Shown here: one piece after another, positions 1-8,682 of the stretch
Layout: the number at the start of each line of letters is the position of its first letter
Numbering within the stretch: the first letter of the stretch is position 1
Assembly (NCBI GenBank): GCA_021737265.1
Contig: JAIPEF010000007.1
Span: 1-42,237 of the forward strand
Direction: 5' to 3'
DNA from: Desulfocapsa sp.
GTDB taxonomy: Bacteria; Desulfobacterota; Desulfobulbia; Desulfobulbales; Desulfocapsaceae
DNA length: 42,237 nucleotides
Notes under the pieces: generated by a model
Databases searched by the model: none
What the model saw: only the letters and a program-made list of their open reading frames with translations
Told to the model about the DNA's origin: nothing
Position numbers and translations under genes: made by a program

Positions 1-137
1 ATGCCCGGTAGTTAGGGTGAAAAGCTTCATATTCGAGGCGTGTGAATTTTGCTATTATTTCGGCGTACTAGAGTACGTCGTAATGATAGTGAAATTTGCA
101 ACAACGAAGTAGATGAAGAGTTTTTACGACACCATCA
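1..137 (-). repeat. MITE-like dispersed repeat, copy 1
   Basis: This copy is cut by the window edge and lies in reverse orientation to the complete copy at 11934-12111. It has the shared internal palindrome (ttcggcgtac...gtacgtcgta), the shared block aacaacgaagtagatgaagag, and one terminus acgacaccatca. It sits directly behind the lexA-like stop codon. Confidence 0.75.
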
Positions 138-141
138 ATGT

Positions 142-765
142 TCATCTTTCGAGCTGTCCTCTTATCACACCCACCACTTTCCCCTGCACCAGAATGTCAG
201 AGAAGGGATAACGGACAGCTTTAAATTCTCTGTTCTCCGGTCGTAACTCAATATGATCAGTCCCCAGGAAAAAACGTTTTACCGTGGCCTCTTCCCCTTG
301 GATGAGGACAGCCACAATCTCGCCATTTTCAGCGTACTGCCTGGGCTCACAGACGACCAGATCACCATCCAGAATCCCGGCGTCCTGCATGGATTTCCCC
401 TGAATCCGCAAGCAGAAGAGGTTGCTACCGGGAAATAATGCCCCATCCACCACCACGGAGCCATCCCACTCCTGCTGGGCATACATGGGCAGTCCGGCGG
501 TGATCCGTCCAACCACCGGCAATTCCCTGATTCGCCCGCCTTCCTTCAGCACTGCCTGTCGCGGCAGGAAACGAATGGAACGGCTGTAATGCCCCTCCCT
601 TGCAATCACCTTCTTCCGCTCCAGCTGATTGATCAGCTGGGCCACGGCATTCCGGCTGACACCAAGATCTTCTGCCGCCTGCCGCAAACTGGGAGCACGC
701 CCATCCTGCTCCAGGCTCTCCTGAAGATAGTCAAAGAGCTGCTGCTGTTTTTTTGTCAAATCCAT
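142..765 (-). CDS. lexA: LexA-family repressor (S24 autopeptidase)
   Basis: SOS-type transcriptional repressor that represses its targets until self-cleavage is stimulated by RecA filaments. The N-terminal 70 residues form a winged helix (PSLRQAAEDLGVSRNAVAQL). The C-terminal half is an S24 peptidase domain with an Ala-Gly cleavage site (RITAGLPM), the serine of GKSM and the catalytic lysine of EATVKRF. Length (207 aa) fits the family. The ORF could start 7 codons upstream (MYIGGGG), but that Gly run is just the G-rich stretch before MDLTKKQ. The predicted promoter would also place the upstream ATG only a few bases from the transcript start, so MDLTKKQ is preferred even though its Shine-Dalgarno spacing is short. 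The DNA-recognition helix differs from the enterobacterial one, so the operator is likely different too. It could be a LexA paralogue rather than the main SOS regulator. Confidence 0.88.
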   Translation of the reverse strand: MDLTKKQQQLFDYLQESLEQDGRAPSLRQAAEDLGVSRNAVAQLINQLERKKVIAREGHYSRSIRFLPRQAVLKEGGRIRELPVVGRITAGLPMYAQQEWDGSVVVDGALFPGSNLFCLRIQGKSMQDAGILDGDLVVCEPRQYAENGEIVAVLIQGEEATVKRFFLGTDHIELRPENREFKAVRYPFSDILVQGKVVGVIRGQLER

Positions 766-784
766 TCCTCCCCCCCCAATGTAC

Positions 785-836
785 ATGTACTTTTCTCCAT
801 TACACCCAATTTGGCGAAATATGTCAATGTACTTTT
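785..836 (-). promoter_or_regulatory. paired AAAAGTACAT motifs flanking the lexA promoter
   Basis: The 10-mer ATGTACTTTT (plus strand) occurs at 785-794 and again at 827-836, 42 bp apart. One copy touches the -35 box and the other covers the predicted transcription start. The downstream copy overlaps a perfect 10-bp palindrome GTACATGTAC (781-790). Position suggests an autoregulatory operator. This is inference. Confidence 0.4.
799..827 (-). promoter_or_regulatory. sigma70-type promoter of the lexA-like gene
   Basis: Minus-strand reading gives TTGACA, a 17-bp spacer, then TGTAAT. The predicted transcription start lies about 30 bases before the preferred ATG. Confidence 0.65.
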
Positions 837-1088
837 AAGAGAAGCAGGAAATAATGCGGGGGATGCGACAGGGAAGTCTACAAACTAGCGGTTAGCGGTT
901 AGCGGTTAGCGGTTAGCAAAAGAAGAGACTTGATACAGCCTGTTACGGCAACACCTAATATAGCCAGTAGCACTGCTCTTAAATCGTATAGTTATGGACG
1001 GACACTATTGAAGTTCACTGGACTCAGTTTAGTACCCCCTTGCGGGGTGCTCTGTATAGTGCCCGCATGGGTAAAAGTGCCTCATCAG
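837..1088. other. intergenic stretch, possible lipoprotein remnant
   Basis: No credible full gene. It contains the heptamer repeat at 886-917. On the minus strand a short open stretch resembles a lipoprotein signal (LLAILGVAVTGC) that runs into the heptamer repeat and stops after about 24 codons. This may be a truncated lipoprotein gene or chance. Confidence 0.3.
886..917. repeat. heptamer tandem repeat TAGCGGT x4.6
   Basis: Four perfect tandem copies of TAGCGGT plus a partial fifth copy. Similar heptamer arrays with other units occur at 7012, 15925 and 36204. Confidence 0.9.
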
Positions 1089-1119
1089 AATATTTTCTTT
1101 GAAAAAACAAGAAAATATT
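1089..1119 (-). terminator. AT-rich hairpin after the porin gene
   Basis: Perfect 11-bp inverted repeat AATATTTTCTT / AAGAAAATATT with a 9-base loop, starting 10 bases after the porin stop. There is no clean U-tract, so termination is plausible but not certain. Confidence 0.45.
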
Positions 1120-1129
1120 GTGTGACGCA

Positions 1130-2416
1130 CTAATATGCCATGGTGATCTGCAGCCAGAACTTCTTAGTATCCGTTTTATATTCATCGGCACTGTAGTTCG
1201 CGTAGGCAGCTTGAAGCGTATAGTGCTTACCAAATTTCTTGGTCAACATGGTATCAAATTCCGTCCCATAATCGCTATCGCCCTCATCGGACTCAAAGCC
1301 ATGATAGATCAGATCAATTTTGACTCCGGCGATATTTGTGCTCAGGATTCCGTACAGGTCACGCAAACCAGCAGCCGGTGTGGTCAGAAACTGGTCAGCC
1401 CAGCCGCTAAATGCATGGTTGGTTCCCAGAGGCGTCTTAAAGGAGACGCCATCATCCTCTCCCTGTACCTCGTAGGCAACTTTTGCACTGATATTGGTCA
1501 GCAGGGAATCACCATTTGGTACCAGAAAGCCGCCAATAAAATGGTAATAATCAGCATTAAAAGCCGTGGGATTGTCCTGGTAATCCGTCTGGTTGGCATA
1601 TTCGGCAGTATAAAGCAGCTTAAAGTTGTCGGCTACTGCAGTAGAGCCGTCAAAACGGAGACCAATTGTCTGGGTGGAAAGCCCATAGGGAGGGGATCCT
1701 GAGTTATCCGGGTCATCATAATCCAGCCAATACCCATATCCGGTGAGGGAGCCAACATCCGGAAACGTATACTTCAGATTAGCCAGTGGTGAACTCATAT
1801 TAACATCCTGACTGAAGATGTTGCGAACATTCCAGATATAGGCTGCATTGGCAGAAAAATTGCCAATGGATTGGTTGAGCAGTGTCACCGCATCAAAGGT
1901 CTGTTCCAGTTGCCGCCAGCCAACGGCGCCGATAAATCTCTGGTTGTCATACAAAATTTTCTGACGGCCGGCCTTGAGCAGAGTGTCCGGGACAGCATCA
2001 AGGGAAAGCCATGCCTGGTTCAGTTCCCCCTTGGATGGATCGGCAATAACTGCATATTCAGTTTTCCCGTTGAGCGTTGAGTTGTAGTCATCCGTAAAGA
2101 GCGGCGTGTTCCCCTCAAACTCGGCAAAGGCCTGGAAGCCGCCAAATTCCGGCGTCAGATAGCCCAGGCGCAGACGGATGGGGTCGCCATTGGCCGTCTT
2201 CAGACCGTCCTGCTCCACATGCTCAAAACGATAGCGCAGGTTCATATTGATCTGTCCCCAGTCACCCTGCAAGGCATCTTCAACTCCATCACTGGTGGTG
2301 GATTCTGCTGCAAGAGCGGTCCCACCCGTCATCATTAAGGCAAAGCTTGTCCCCAAAAGCAGTGACCCCGCCATGGAGAGTAAGGCGCTGCAACTCCAGG
2401 TTAAATATTTTCCCAT
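1130..2416 (-). CDS. Outer-membrane porin, alginate-export-like
   Basis: Outer-membrane beta-barrel expected to form a passive channel. The start was set at MGKYLTW because GGAGGG lies 6 bases ahead; the ORF-track start 6 codons upstream has no better site. An N-terminal signal peptide of about 35 residues ends near ALAAEST. The mature part opens with QINMNLRYRFEHVEQDG and RLRLGYLTPEFGGFQAFAEF, the pattern of alginate-export/OprD-like porins common in sulfate reducers. It continues with alternating amphipathic strands and ends in an aromatic residue (QITMAY), as barrel proteins do for BAM recognition. It is monocistronic with its own consensus promoter. The substrate cannot be told from sequence. 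Confidence 0.8.
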   Translation of the reverse strand: MGKYLTWSCSALLSMAGSLLLGTSFALMMTGGTALAAESTTSDGVEDALQGDWGQINMNLRYRFEHVEQDGLKTANGDPIRLRLGYLTPEFGGFQAFAEFEGNTPLFTDDYNSTLNGKTEYAVIADPSKGELNQAWLSLDAVPDTLLKAGRQKILYDNQRFIGAVGWRQLEQTFDAVTLLNQSIGNFSANAAYIWNVRNIFSQDVNMSSPLANLKYTFPDVGSLTGYGYWLDYDDPDNSGSPPYGLSTQTIGLRFDGSTAVADNFKLLYTAEYANQTDYQDNPTAFNADYYHFIGGFLVPNGDSLLTNISAKVAYEVQGEDDGVSFKTPLGTNHAFSGWADQFLTTPAAGLRDLYGILSTNIAGVKIDLIYHGFESDEGDSDYGTEFDTMLTKKFGKHYTLQAAYANYSADEYKTDTKKFWLQITMAY

Positions 2417-2479
2417 TGCCCTCCCTCCATGCAAAAATTGAACTGGTCAGACTGATTAACACTTCCCCTATTTTCTCTT

Positions 2480-2509
2480 ATTATACAGCTTTTCGCCGAG
2501 TAATGTCAA
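2480..2509 (-). promoter_or_regulatory. consensus sigma70 promoter of the porin gene
   Basis: Minus-strand TTGACA, 18-bp spacer, TATAAT. Both boxes match the consensus perfectly. It lies 63 bases upstream of the porin ATG, which implies strong basal expression. Confidence 0.8.
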
Positions 2510-2538
2510 ATTTGGGGAAATCTTGACTCTCCCACAGT

Positions 2539-2703
2539 TCATGGAGACAGCATCGACTCAATTTCCTGAAAATCGACACTGGCCAGGAGAATTCCGGCGG
2601 AATGGAAACCTCCCAACCGCTCCCGTATCCTCTGGTTAAGCAGTTGGTAGTAAAAAGCCGTGGATTTCCAGCTCATGCCACCAATCAGACCAACGGTCCT
2701 CAC
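2539..2703 (-). pseudogene. truncated aspartate/glutamate racemase remnant
   Basis: A 54-codon ORF too short for the ORF track. It begins with GTG overlapping the RND pump stop (GTGA), reads VRTVGLIGGMSWKSTAFYYQ and continues to HSAGILLASVDFQEIESMLS before a stop. That matches the first quarter of Asp/Glu/hydantoin racemases (usual opening TIGLIGGMSWESTxxYY, then HSA...SVDF.EIE). Normal length is about 230 aa. The rest is absent, and the porin promoter follows instead. It looks like the former third or fourth gene of the efflux operon, cut by a deletion. Confidence 0.75.
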
Positions 2704-5700
2704 CCTTTCTGCTCCTTTTTTCCGCCTGCCAGGCCCAAAACATCATAATAGATAAGATAGAGGGCAGGCATGAGAAAGAGGGTGATAATCGTGGTAAAGA
2801 GGATCCCGTAACCTAGAGAGATGGCCATGGGAGTAAGAAAACGGGCCTGGACAGACTGTTCGAAGATCATGGGGGCAAGCCCGAAAAAAGTGGTGAGAGC
2901 AGTGAGCATAATGGGACGAAAACGGCGGATTGAGGCATTGCGCGCTGCCTCGGCCACCATCATTCCCTCATCACGGTAGCGGTTGGCGGTCACCATGAAA
3001 ACCATCCCCCCGTTGATGACCACCCCGCAGAGGGCAATCATCCCGAAAATAGAGATAATACTCAGGCTATAGCCCATAATTATATGGCCAATAAGGGCAC
3101 TGACCAGACCAAAGGGGATGGAGATCATCACCAGTAGGGCCTGGCCATAACTGCGAAAGAGGATGGCCAACAGGCAGAAAATGGCAGGCAGGGTAAAACC
3201 GATACCGGTGAGAAGGTCATGCACAGCCTCGCGCGTCTCCCGCTGTCTCCCCTCAAAAGAGTAGCTGAGCCCGCTGTAACGACTTAAAAGCTGAGGCAGA
3301 AAATCACTTTTCAGACTGGCCAGGATCTTATTTTCGTTGGCCTTACCCGCGACCACATTGGCCGTAACACTGAGAACCCGTTTACCATCCACCCGGTTGA
3401 TCTTAGTATAGGCCCGGTTCTGAACCATCTCCGCTGCCCGGTCCAGAGGGATCTCTCCACCATCCGGGGTCCGAATCAACAACTGCTCCAGGTGAAAGAG
3501 GGAACTCCTCTCAGCCTCAGGCAGGCGAACAACAACCTTCAGTTCATTTCTTCCCTGCTGCTGTCTCAGAGCCTCTGCTCCGTAAAAGGAATGCCGGATC
3601 TGACTGCCTAGTTCCTGGGCGGTAAGCCCAACAGCTCGGCCTTCAGGGAGCATCTTGAAGTCAAATTGTACTTTACCCTGGGAAAATCCGTCATTGACAT
3701 CGGTCACCCCGTTATACTGGGAAATGGCATCTGCCAGATCTGCGGCAGCAAGTTCCAGGGTCTTTGGGTCAGGATGGGTGAGTTCCACATTAATGGCAGC
3801 AGATCCACCCGGTCCGACCAGATAATCGAAAAAGAGTTTCTCCAGACCTGCAATCTCCCCGACTTCCTGCCGCCACAGAACACTGAACTCCCGGGTGGTG
3901 ATACTGCGCCTGTTCTGGGGAACCAGGGTGATGGAAACTTCCGCATTGTTACCGCCCTGGCGGCCAATATCGGTACGGATACCGACCAGGATATCCCGGC
4001 CGCCGCTCTTTTCCACAGCTCGTACTCCGCCCTCTTCCACCCGGCGGGCAATTGATTTTACCTCCTCCATACTCACCCCGTAGGGAAGTTCTATTTCGGC
4101 ATCAATGGAGTCTGTTTGGATATTGGGACGAAAAGAAAAGTTGATCTGACCACTGTCCCAGAATGAGTAGAATACGGCCAATACGGCCACGGAGATGACA
4201 GCCACCAGGTAACGGCTGGAAAGTACCAAGCCCAGGGTCTTCCTAAAAGGACCGGCCACAAAACGATTCAACAGCCGACCGCAGTAGCGGGGGACGTGTT
4301 CCAGAAGCAGAAAAACGGCCCCTTTTCGTTCCTGTTTGCGGTAACTGAGGTGAGCGGGCAACACGTAAAGACATTCCACCAGCGAAATACAAAAGACCGA
4401 GATAACTACGGCCGGCATGATGGAAAAAAAGCGACCGGTGGATCCGGAGACAAAAGACAGCGGCAGAAAGGCGATAATATTGGTAAAGACTGCAATAAGT
4501 ACCGGAGCTGACATCTCCCGCACCCCTTCCACAGATGCCTTGAGTGGCTCCAGCCCCTGCTGCCGCTTATAAAAAATATTCTCACCTACCACCACGGCAT
4601 CATCCACTACAATTCCAAGGGTGATAATGAAGGCAAACATGGAGACCATGTTGATACTGCCGCCAAGAAAGTAGAGGATAAGAAAAGAACCGATGATGGA
4701 AATGGGAATCCCCATGGAAACCCAGAAGGCAAGACGTGGTTCGAGAAAGAGTCCCAGAGAGAGCAGGACCAGGCAGAGACCAAGTACCCCGTTACGAAGA
4801 AGAAGTTCCATCCGGTCCTGGTAAAGTTCCGACCGATCTCGGTAGATTGCCAGGTTCACTGAAGCAGGCAGAGTGGGAGCCAGTTCTTCCATATAGGCAT
4901 GGACGGCCCGGGAAATATCCCTGGGAGTCTGGTCTCCGGTCCGATAGACATAGAGCAGAACGGCTCTCTTCCCGTTATACCAAGCCTCCCTGTCACTTTC
5001 CTCAAAGCCATCGAAAATATGAGCAATTTCACCAAGAATAAGCTCTGTGCCGTCCTCTTGGCTGACCAGGGCTAAGTTGGAAAACTCACTGGCCAGCTCC
5101 CGTCGCTCTGTGGTTCGCAGCAGGACCTCACCACCGGGACTTTTGATACTGCCCGCAGGAACATCCACTGCCCGCTTTCTCACACTCTCCGCCACATCTG
5201 CCAGGGTGAGATTATGAGCACTGAGAATATCCTGCGACATCTCAATGCTCAATTCCGGATTCCGCACCCCGTTCAATTCAACCTGAGTGATTTCAGGGAG
5301 ATCAATGAGTTCTTCACGGATGGTTTCTCCGAGATCAAAGAGGACACGCTCACCCAGATCACTATAGACGGCCAGACGCAAAACCTCCCGCCGCCTGGTC
5401 TTGAGGCTGACTATGGGAGATTCCACATCGTCGGGAAATGAATTGATCCGATCCACACTGCTTTTGATCTCTTGCAGACTACTATTGGGATCGGCCCCGG
5501 AAAGCAGCTCCACACTGATCGTCGCCCTGCCTTCCTGGGCAATTGCTGTCACCCGTTCCACATTTTCCAGGGCTCGAATCTCCTCTTCTATTGCCAGGAC
5601 AATCCCCTCTTCCACCTCCTCGGGGCTGGTCCCGGGATAACTCACAGAAACATCCACGATATCAAGATCATAACTGGGAAAGACCTCTTGGGTAATCCTG

Positions 5701-5813
5701 GTGGCAGCAAGGAGACCACCGGCCACGAAGAGCACCATCAACAGATTGGCAGCCACAGGGTTACTGGCCATCCAGGCGAGCAAGCCCTGTTCACGGGGTG
5801 GAGTTATATGCAT
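2700..5813 (-). CDS. RND efflux pump permease (AcrB/MdtB-like)
   Basis: Inner-membrane proton/substrate antiporter of the hydrophobe/amphiphile efflux (HAE) type, exporting substrates through the fusion protein and outer-membrane channel encoded just upstream. The 1037-residue length is typical. The first helix follows MASNPVAANLLMVLF. The pore domain follows with YPGTSPEEVEEGI. Transmembrane helix 4 carries the proton-relay pair in TLGIVVDDAVVVGEN (about residues 403-404). The second half repeats the fold, with helices around FTLPAIFCLLAIL and the LTALTTFFGLAPM region. The start has AAGGAG about 10 bases ahead, and it begins 22 bases after the fusion-protein stop. The substrate is not predictable. 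Confidence 0.93.
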   Translation of the reverse strand: MHITPPREQGLLAWMASNPVAANLLMVLFVAGGLLAATRITQEVFPSYDLDIVDVSVSYPGTSPEEVEEGIVLAIEEEIRALENVERVTAIAQEGRATISVELLSGADPNSSLQEIKSSVDRINSFPDDVESPIVSLKTRRREVLRLAVYSDLGERVLFDLGETIREELIDLPEITQVELNGVRNPELSIEMSQDILSAHNLTLADVAESVRKRAVDVPAGSIKSPGGEVLLRTTERRELASEFSNLALVSQEDGTELILGEIAHIFDGFEESDREAWYNGKRAVLLYVYRTGDQTPRDISRAVHAYMEELAPTLPASVNLAIYRDRSELYQDRMELLLRNGVLGLCLVLLSLGLFLEPRLAFWVSMGIPISIIGSFLILYFLGGSINMVSMFAFIITLGIVVDDAVVVGENIFYKRQQGLEPLKASVEGVREMSAPVLIAVFTNIIAFLPLSFVSGSTGRFFSIMPAVVISVFCISLVECLYVLPAHLSYRKQERKGAVFLLLEHVPRYCGRLLNRFVAGPFRKTLGLVLSSRYLVAVISVAVLAVFYSFWDSGQINFSFRPNIQTDSIDAEIELPYGVSMEEVKSIARRVEEGGVRAVEKSGGRDILVGIRTDIGRQGGNNAEVSITLVPQNRRSITTREFSVLWRQEVGEIAGLEKLFFDYLVGPGGSAAINVELTHPDPKTLELAAADLADAISQYNGVTDVNDGFSQGKVQFDFKMLPEGRAVGLTAQELGSQIRHSFYGAEALRQQQGRNELKVVVRLPEAERSSLFHLEQLLIRTPDGGEIPLDRAAEMVQNRAYTKINRVDGKRVLSVTANVVAGKANENKILASLKSDFLPQLLSRYSGLSYSFEGRQRETREAVHDLLTGIGFTLPAIFCLLAILFRSYGQALLVMISIPFGLVSALIGHIIMGYSLSIISIFGMIALCGVVINGGMVFMVTANRYRDEGMMVAEAARNASIRRFRPIMLTALTTFFGLAPMIFEQSVQARFLTPMAISLGYGILFTTIITLFLMPALYLIYYDVLGLAGGKKEQKG

Positions 5814-5835
5814 GGACCGCTCACTCCTTCCTCAT

Positions 5836-7005
5836 TTATCTACTGCTGTCATCGCGAATGTTTATTCCAGGAATCGGGGACTGCAAACGACTGACAATTA
5901 TCCGTTCGTCGGAAGCCAGCTGCGTATCCACCAATACCTCGTCGACACGCCGCCAGAGAACAGTCACCTCGCGAATATCCAGCGTCCCCTCACCATTGAT
6001 CAACCACAAGCGGTTCCCCTCTCGCAGGGCGACACGGGGAATAACATATACATTATCAAGTACCCCGGCACTGATCTGAACTTTGACATAGCTGCCAAGG
6101 AATATTTTCTCCTCCTGACTGGCAGCCCCCTGACCCTGCAGGTTAAAGGGGTCCTTGACTGTTACCAGAATCCTGGCCTTACGGGCCTTGGGATCAAGAT
6201 CGGGCAGGAGCTTAAAAAGGAACCCCTCACGGAGAGTTGTTTTCCCCCCATCCCCCTGCTGCAGGACAATCTTGGCGGGGCTCCCCTCCTCTCCTATCTT
6301 GTCAGGAAAGCGGAGCCGATTCAGGAGGAAAAGAGGGATTGAAACCTGGACCCAGAACTGATCAGTGGATACCAGTGTTGCAATGGCTGTCTGCCTGCCG
6401 ACAAACTGGCCCTTTTCCACAGACTCTTCCAAAACCAGGCCGGTAAAGGGAGCACGAATCCTTGTCCGTTTTTCTGCAAGCCGAGCCGCTTCAAGACGAC
6501 TCCCGGCAGCAGCAAGACGGGCATGAACATTTTCCAGGTGGGGCTCTCGCAGGGCCAGATGCTTACTGACCTGATCGCCGGGGAGTTCATTTTCCAGAAG
6601 GAGCCACTCCTGACTGGCTATGATCTGCCTTCCCTCCTCCACCTTCACTTCGTAACGGGCCGTGGCAAGCTCGGCCTCACGTTCACTGACCTGCAGGCTG
6701 TAGTCCAGGGGATCTATCTGTACCACCAACTCACCCTTTTTTATAATCCCACCGGGGACCAGTTCAGGATTCTGGTCGATGATGCGGCCCTCCACTTCAC
6801 TCTGCAGTTCCACCCTTTGCGCCGGGATCACAAGCCCTGCGGCCTCAAAGACCACTGGTTCATTGCTGGCCTGAATAGCCACTGTCTTCACAATCGGCAC
6901 AGGTCGCTGCGGCTTGACCTTTTTGGTCTGCGGCTTGTGGGTATAGAGCCAAAATGATACGCCGGTTGCCAGCAGCAGGACGAGAAAGGAGAGGAAAGTT
7001 TTCAT
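5836..7005 (-). CDS. RND efflux membrane fusion protein (AcrA/HlyD family)
   Basis: Periplasmic adaptor bridging pump and outer-membrane channel. Residues 1-22 form a single membrane anchor or uncleaved signal (FLSFLVLLLATGVSFWLY). A lipoyl/barrel-sandwich half follows (VELQSEVEGRIIDQNPELVPGG), then an alpha-hairpin rich in Glu and Ala (residues about 110-190), then the second lipoyl half (IRAPFTGLVLEESVEKGQFV) and beta-barrel/MP domains. The 389-residue length is normal. It begins 10 bases after the TolC-like stop and ends 22 bases before the pump, so the three genes form one operon in the order channel, adaptor, pump. Confidence 0.9.
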   Translation of the reverse strand: MKTFLSFLVLLLATGVSFWLYTHKPQTKKVKPQRPVPIVKTVAIQASNEPVVFEAAGLVIPAQRVELQSEVEGRIIDQNPELVPGGIIKKGELVVQIDPLDYSLQVSEREAELATARYEVKVEEGRQIIASQEWLLLENELPGDQVSKHLALREPHLENVHARLAAAGSRLEAARLAEKRTRIRAPFTGLVLEESVEKGQFVGRQTAIATLVSTDQFWVQVSIPLFLLNRLRFPDKIGEEGSPAKIVLQQGDGGKTTLREGFLFKLLPDLDPKARKARILVTVKDPFNLQGQGAASQEEKIFLGSYVKVQISAGVLDNVYVIPRVALREGNRLWLINGEGTLDIREVTVLWRRVDEVLVDTQLASDERIIVSRLQSPIPGINIRDDSSR

Positions 7006-7011
7006 ATGGAT

Positions 7012-7032
7012 AGTTTTCAGTTTTCGGTTTTC
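7012..7032. repeat. heptamer tandem repeat (A/G)GTTTTC x3
   Basis: AGTTTTC AGTTTTC GGTTTTC in tandem. The array covers the stop codon and the last four codons of the TolC-like gene, so the repeat has set the protein's C-terminus. Confidence 0.75.
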
Positions 7033-8444
7033 AAAGTTAGCAATTCAGGGGCCAAAACATTGCCGCCCAGGCCACGATAGAGGAGGAGGCGATAAGAAAT
7101 TCTTTCCTGTTGACGCCTCAGGATATCCATCTCCAGGCTCTGAAAGGAAACCAGGGCTGTGAGTACCGGCAGGTAATCAGTAACTCCCTGGATATAGCGG
7201 CTTCTACTCTCACGAAGTGTTGCTTTTGAGATACGCAGCTGCTCATTAAGGGCAACGAGCAGTCGCTCATGCTGTCGTTCCTGCCAGAGCGCATCTTCCA
7301 CCTCTTGGATGGCCACCAGGTATCTTTGGGAATATCGAGCCATGTGTTCTTCAACCACCGCCTTCTTCTTTTCAACCTCACTCTTCTTCTCCCCCCAGTC
7401 AACAATGGTGGCCAGGGCCTCTGCAAAAATGGAAGTAAGAAAATCACCAGTGACCCAGCCTGCAGCGCCACCGATTTTCAGACCAGGTAAACGGTCAGCC
7501 ACAGCCTCGGCGACCCTGTAATCAGCCGCTACCAGTTGCCTCTGAAGCTGTCGCAGGTCAGGCCGATTCTGGAGAAGATCAACAGGAACACCCAACTTCG
7601 GGAGAGCAGGAATATCAGGTAAGGTATAACGCAGGGCCAGGGAGTCTGACTCCGGGGGCTGTCCCAACAGCACAGACAATCTGTTTCGCAGGACAATATT
7701 TTGCGCATCACTGAGGGGAATCCTGGCCTTGACAGAGGCAAGCAAGGCCTGCTGTTGATAAACGTCAACCAGGGAAGCAGCACCATTGGCAAAGCGGAGT
7801 TTGATCACTGCCAGAGAGGTTTCATTGGCTGTAACCTGCCTGTGCAGGAGTTCCTGGTAGAGATGTTGCACCGCCAGCTGAAAATAGGTATCTGCCACCT
7901 CAGTGCTAAGAAGCAGGGCGAGCCCCTGCAGAGCATCCTCTGTGGCCTCTGCCTCTGAATCTGCTGCCTTGGCTGCTGCCGAAAGCCTGCCCCAGAGATC
8001 CACTTCCCAGGTCAGTTCCAGCTGAACCCTGCTGCTCTCGTCACGCTCGCCATCTGTTTCCCATTCCGATCCTCCACTCACTCGACCGTCAACACTTGGG
8101 TAACGGCGAGAGTCTTCCTGGATCTGGAGATGACGAGCCTGTTTGAGCCTGGCAACCCCCTCTTTCAGACTAAAATTCTCTGTCAGGGCTCTCTGGATAT
8201 GATTATTCAGAAGGGGATCATTAAAAACCTGCCACCATTGATGGCAAGAGTCAGCCTCTGGTGCTGATGGCTCCAGAGTGTAAGATGGTTGCGGAATGAC
8301 CGGGGGACGGACATCTTCCTGAACAACATGACCGCAGCCGGAAGAAACGAAAAAAGAAATCAGTAACAGCAGGAAAGCGAGAACTGGGCGCGAGCCGGGC
8401 GACAGGAGACAGTTCATGCTCAATACAGATTGTCTGGCACTCAT
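7017..8444 (-). CDS. TolC/NodT-type outer-membrane efflux lipoprotein
   Basis: Outer-membrane channel of the tripartite pump. A lipoprotein signal (VLAFLLLLISFFVSSGC) places the lipidated cysteine about 36 residues after the chosen start. Two outer-membrane-efflux-protein repeats follow, beginning WWQVFNDPLLNNHIQRAL, with long Ala/Glu/Arg-rich coiled helices and the usual LPDIPALPKLGVPVDLLQNRPDLR segment. The 524-codon ORF in the track starts 49 codons too far upstream. MSARQSV has GGGAAG about 9 bases ahead and leads straight into the signal peptide. MNCLLS, nine codons later, is a second possible start. First gene of the efflux operon. Confidence 0.87.
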   Translation of the reverse strand: MSARQSVLSMNCLLSPGSRPVLAFLLLLISFFVSSGCGHVVQEDVRPPVIPQPSYTLEPSAPEADSCHQWWQVFNDPLLNNHIQRALTENFSLKEGVARLKQARHLQIQEDSRRYPSVDGRVSGGSEWETDGERDESSRVQLELTWEVDLWGRLSAAAKAADSEAEATEDALQGLALLLSTEVADTYFQLAVQHLYQELLHRQVTANETSLAVIKLRFANGAASLVDVYQQQALLASVKARIPLSDAQNIVLRNRLSVLLGQPPESDSLALRYTLPDIPALPKLGVPVDLLQNRPDLRQLQRQLVAADYRVAEAVADRLPGLKIGGAAGWVTGDFLTSIFAEALATIVDWGEKKSEVEKKKAVVEEHMARYSQRYLVAIQEVEDALWQERQHERLLVALNEQLRISKATLRESRSRYIQGVTDYLPVLTALVSFQSLEMDILRRQQERISYRLLLYRGLGGNVLAPELLTLKTEN

Positions 8445-8549
8445 CAACAAACGCTTCCCATCGCATAAAGTAAAAAAAACCGATCTATAGAGGAGGATGT
8501 AACTGCAGAATTTCTCAGACAAAGGAAACCCACACCTGGTCCGCTTGTC

Positions 8550-8578
8550 ATCATAAAAAAAATCTGCAGGAATGGCAA
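8550..8578 (-). promoter_or_regulatory. possible promoter of the efflux operon
   Basis: Minus-strand TTGCCA, 17-bp spacer, TATGAT, about 100 bases before the chosen TolC-like start. Both boxes have one or two mismatches. No linked regulator gene is visible. Confidence 0.4.
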
Positions 8579-8623
8579 ATTCTATTATCAAGGATGGTTT
8601 TTGGATTTAAACTAGCCATATCC

Positions 8624-8660
8624 AAAAAAAGGATCCCCGGGAGAATGATTCCTCCCGGGG
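8624..8660 (-). terminator. intrinsic terminator after the DUF1566 gene
   Basis: Minus-strand hairpin CCCCGGGAG / CTCCCGGGG with an 8-base loop, followed by ATCC and seven T's. It lies 23 bases past the stop codon of the Lcl-domain gene and insulates the efflux operon. Confidence 0.85.
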
Positions 8661-8682
8661 AGAGAGGAAAAAAAAATTACAA

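Noticed and set aside
1031-1048. ACCCCcttgcGGGGT-like hairpin after the porin gene as its terminator
   Set aside because: Short stem and no U-tract in either direction; the AT-rich 11-bp hairpin closer to the stop is a better candidate.
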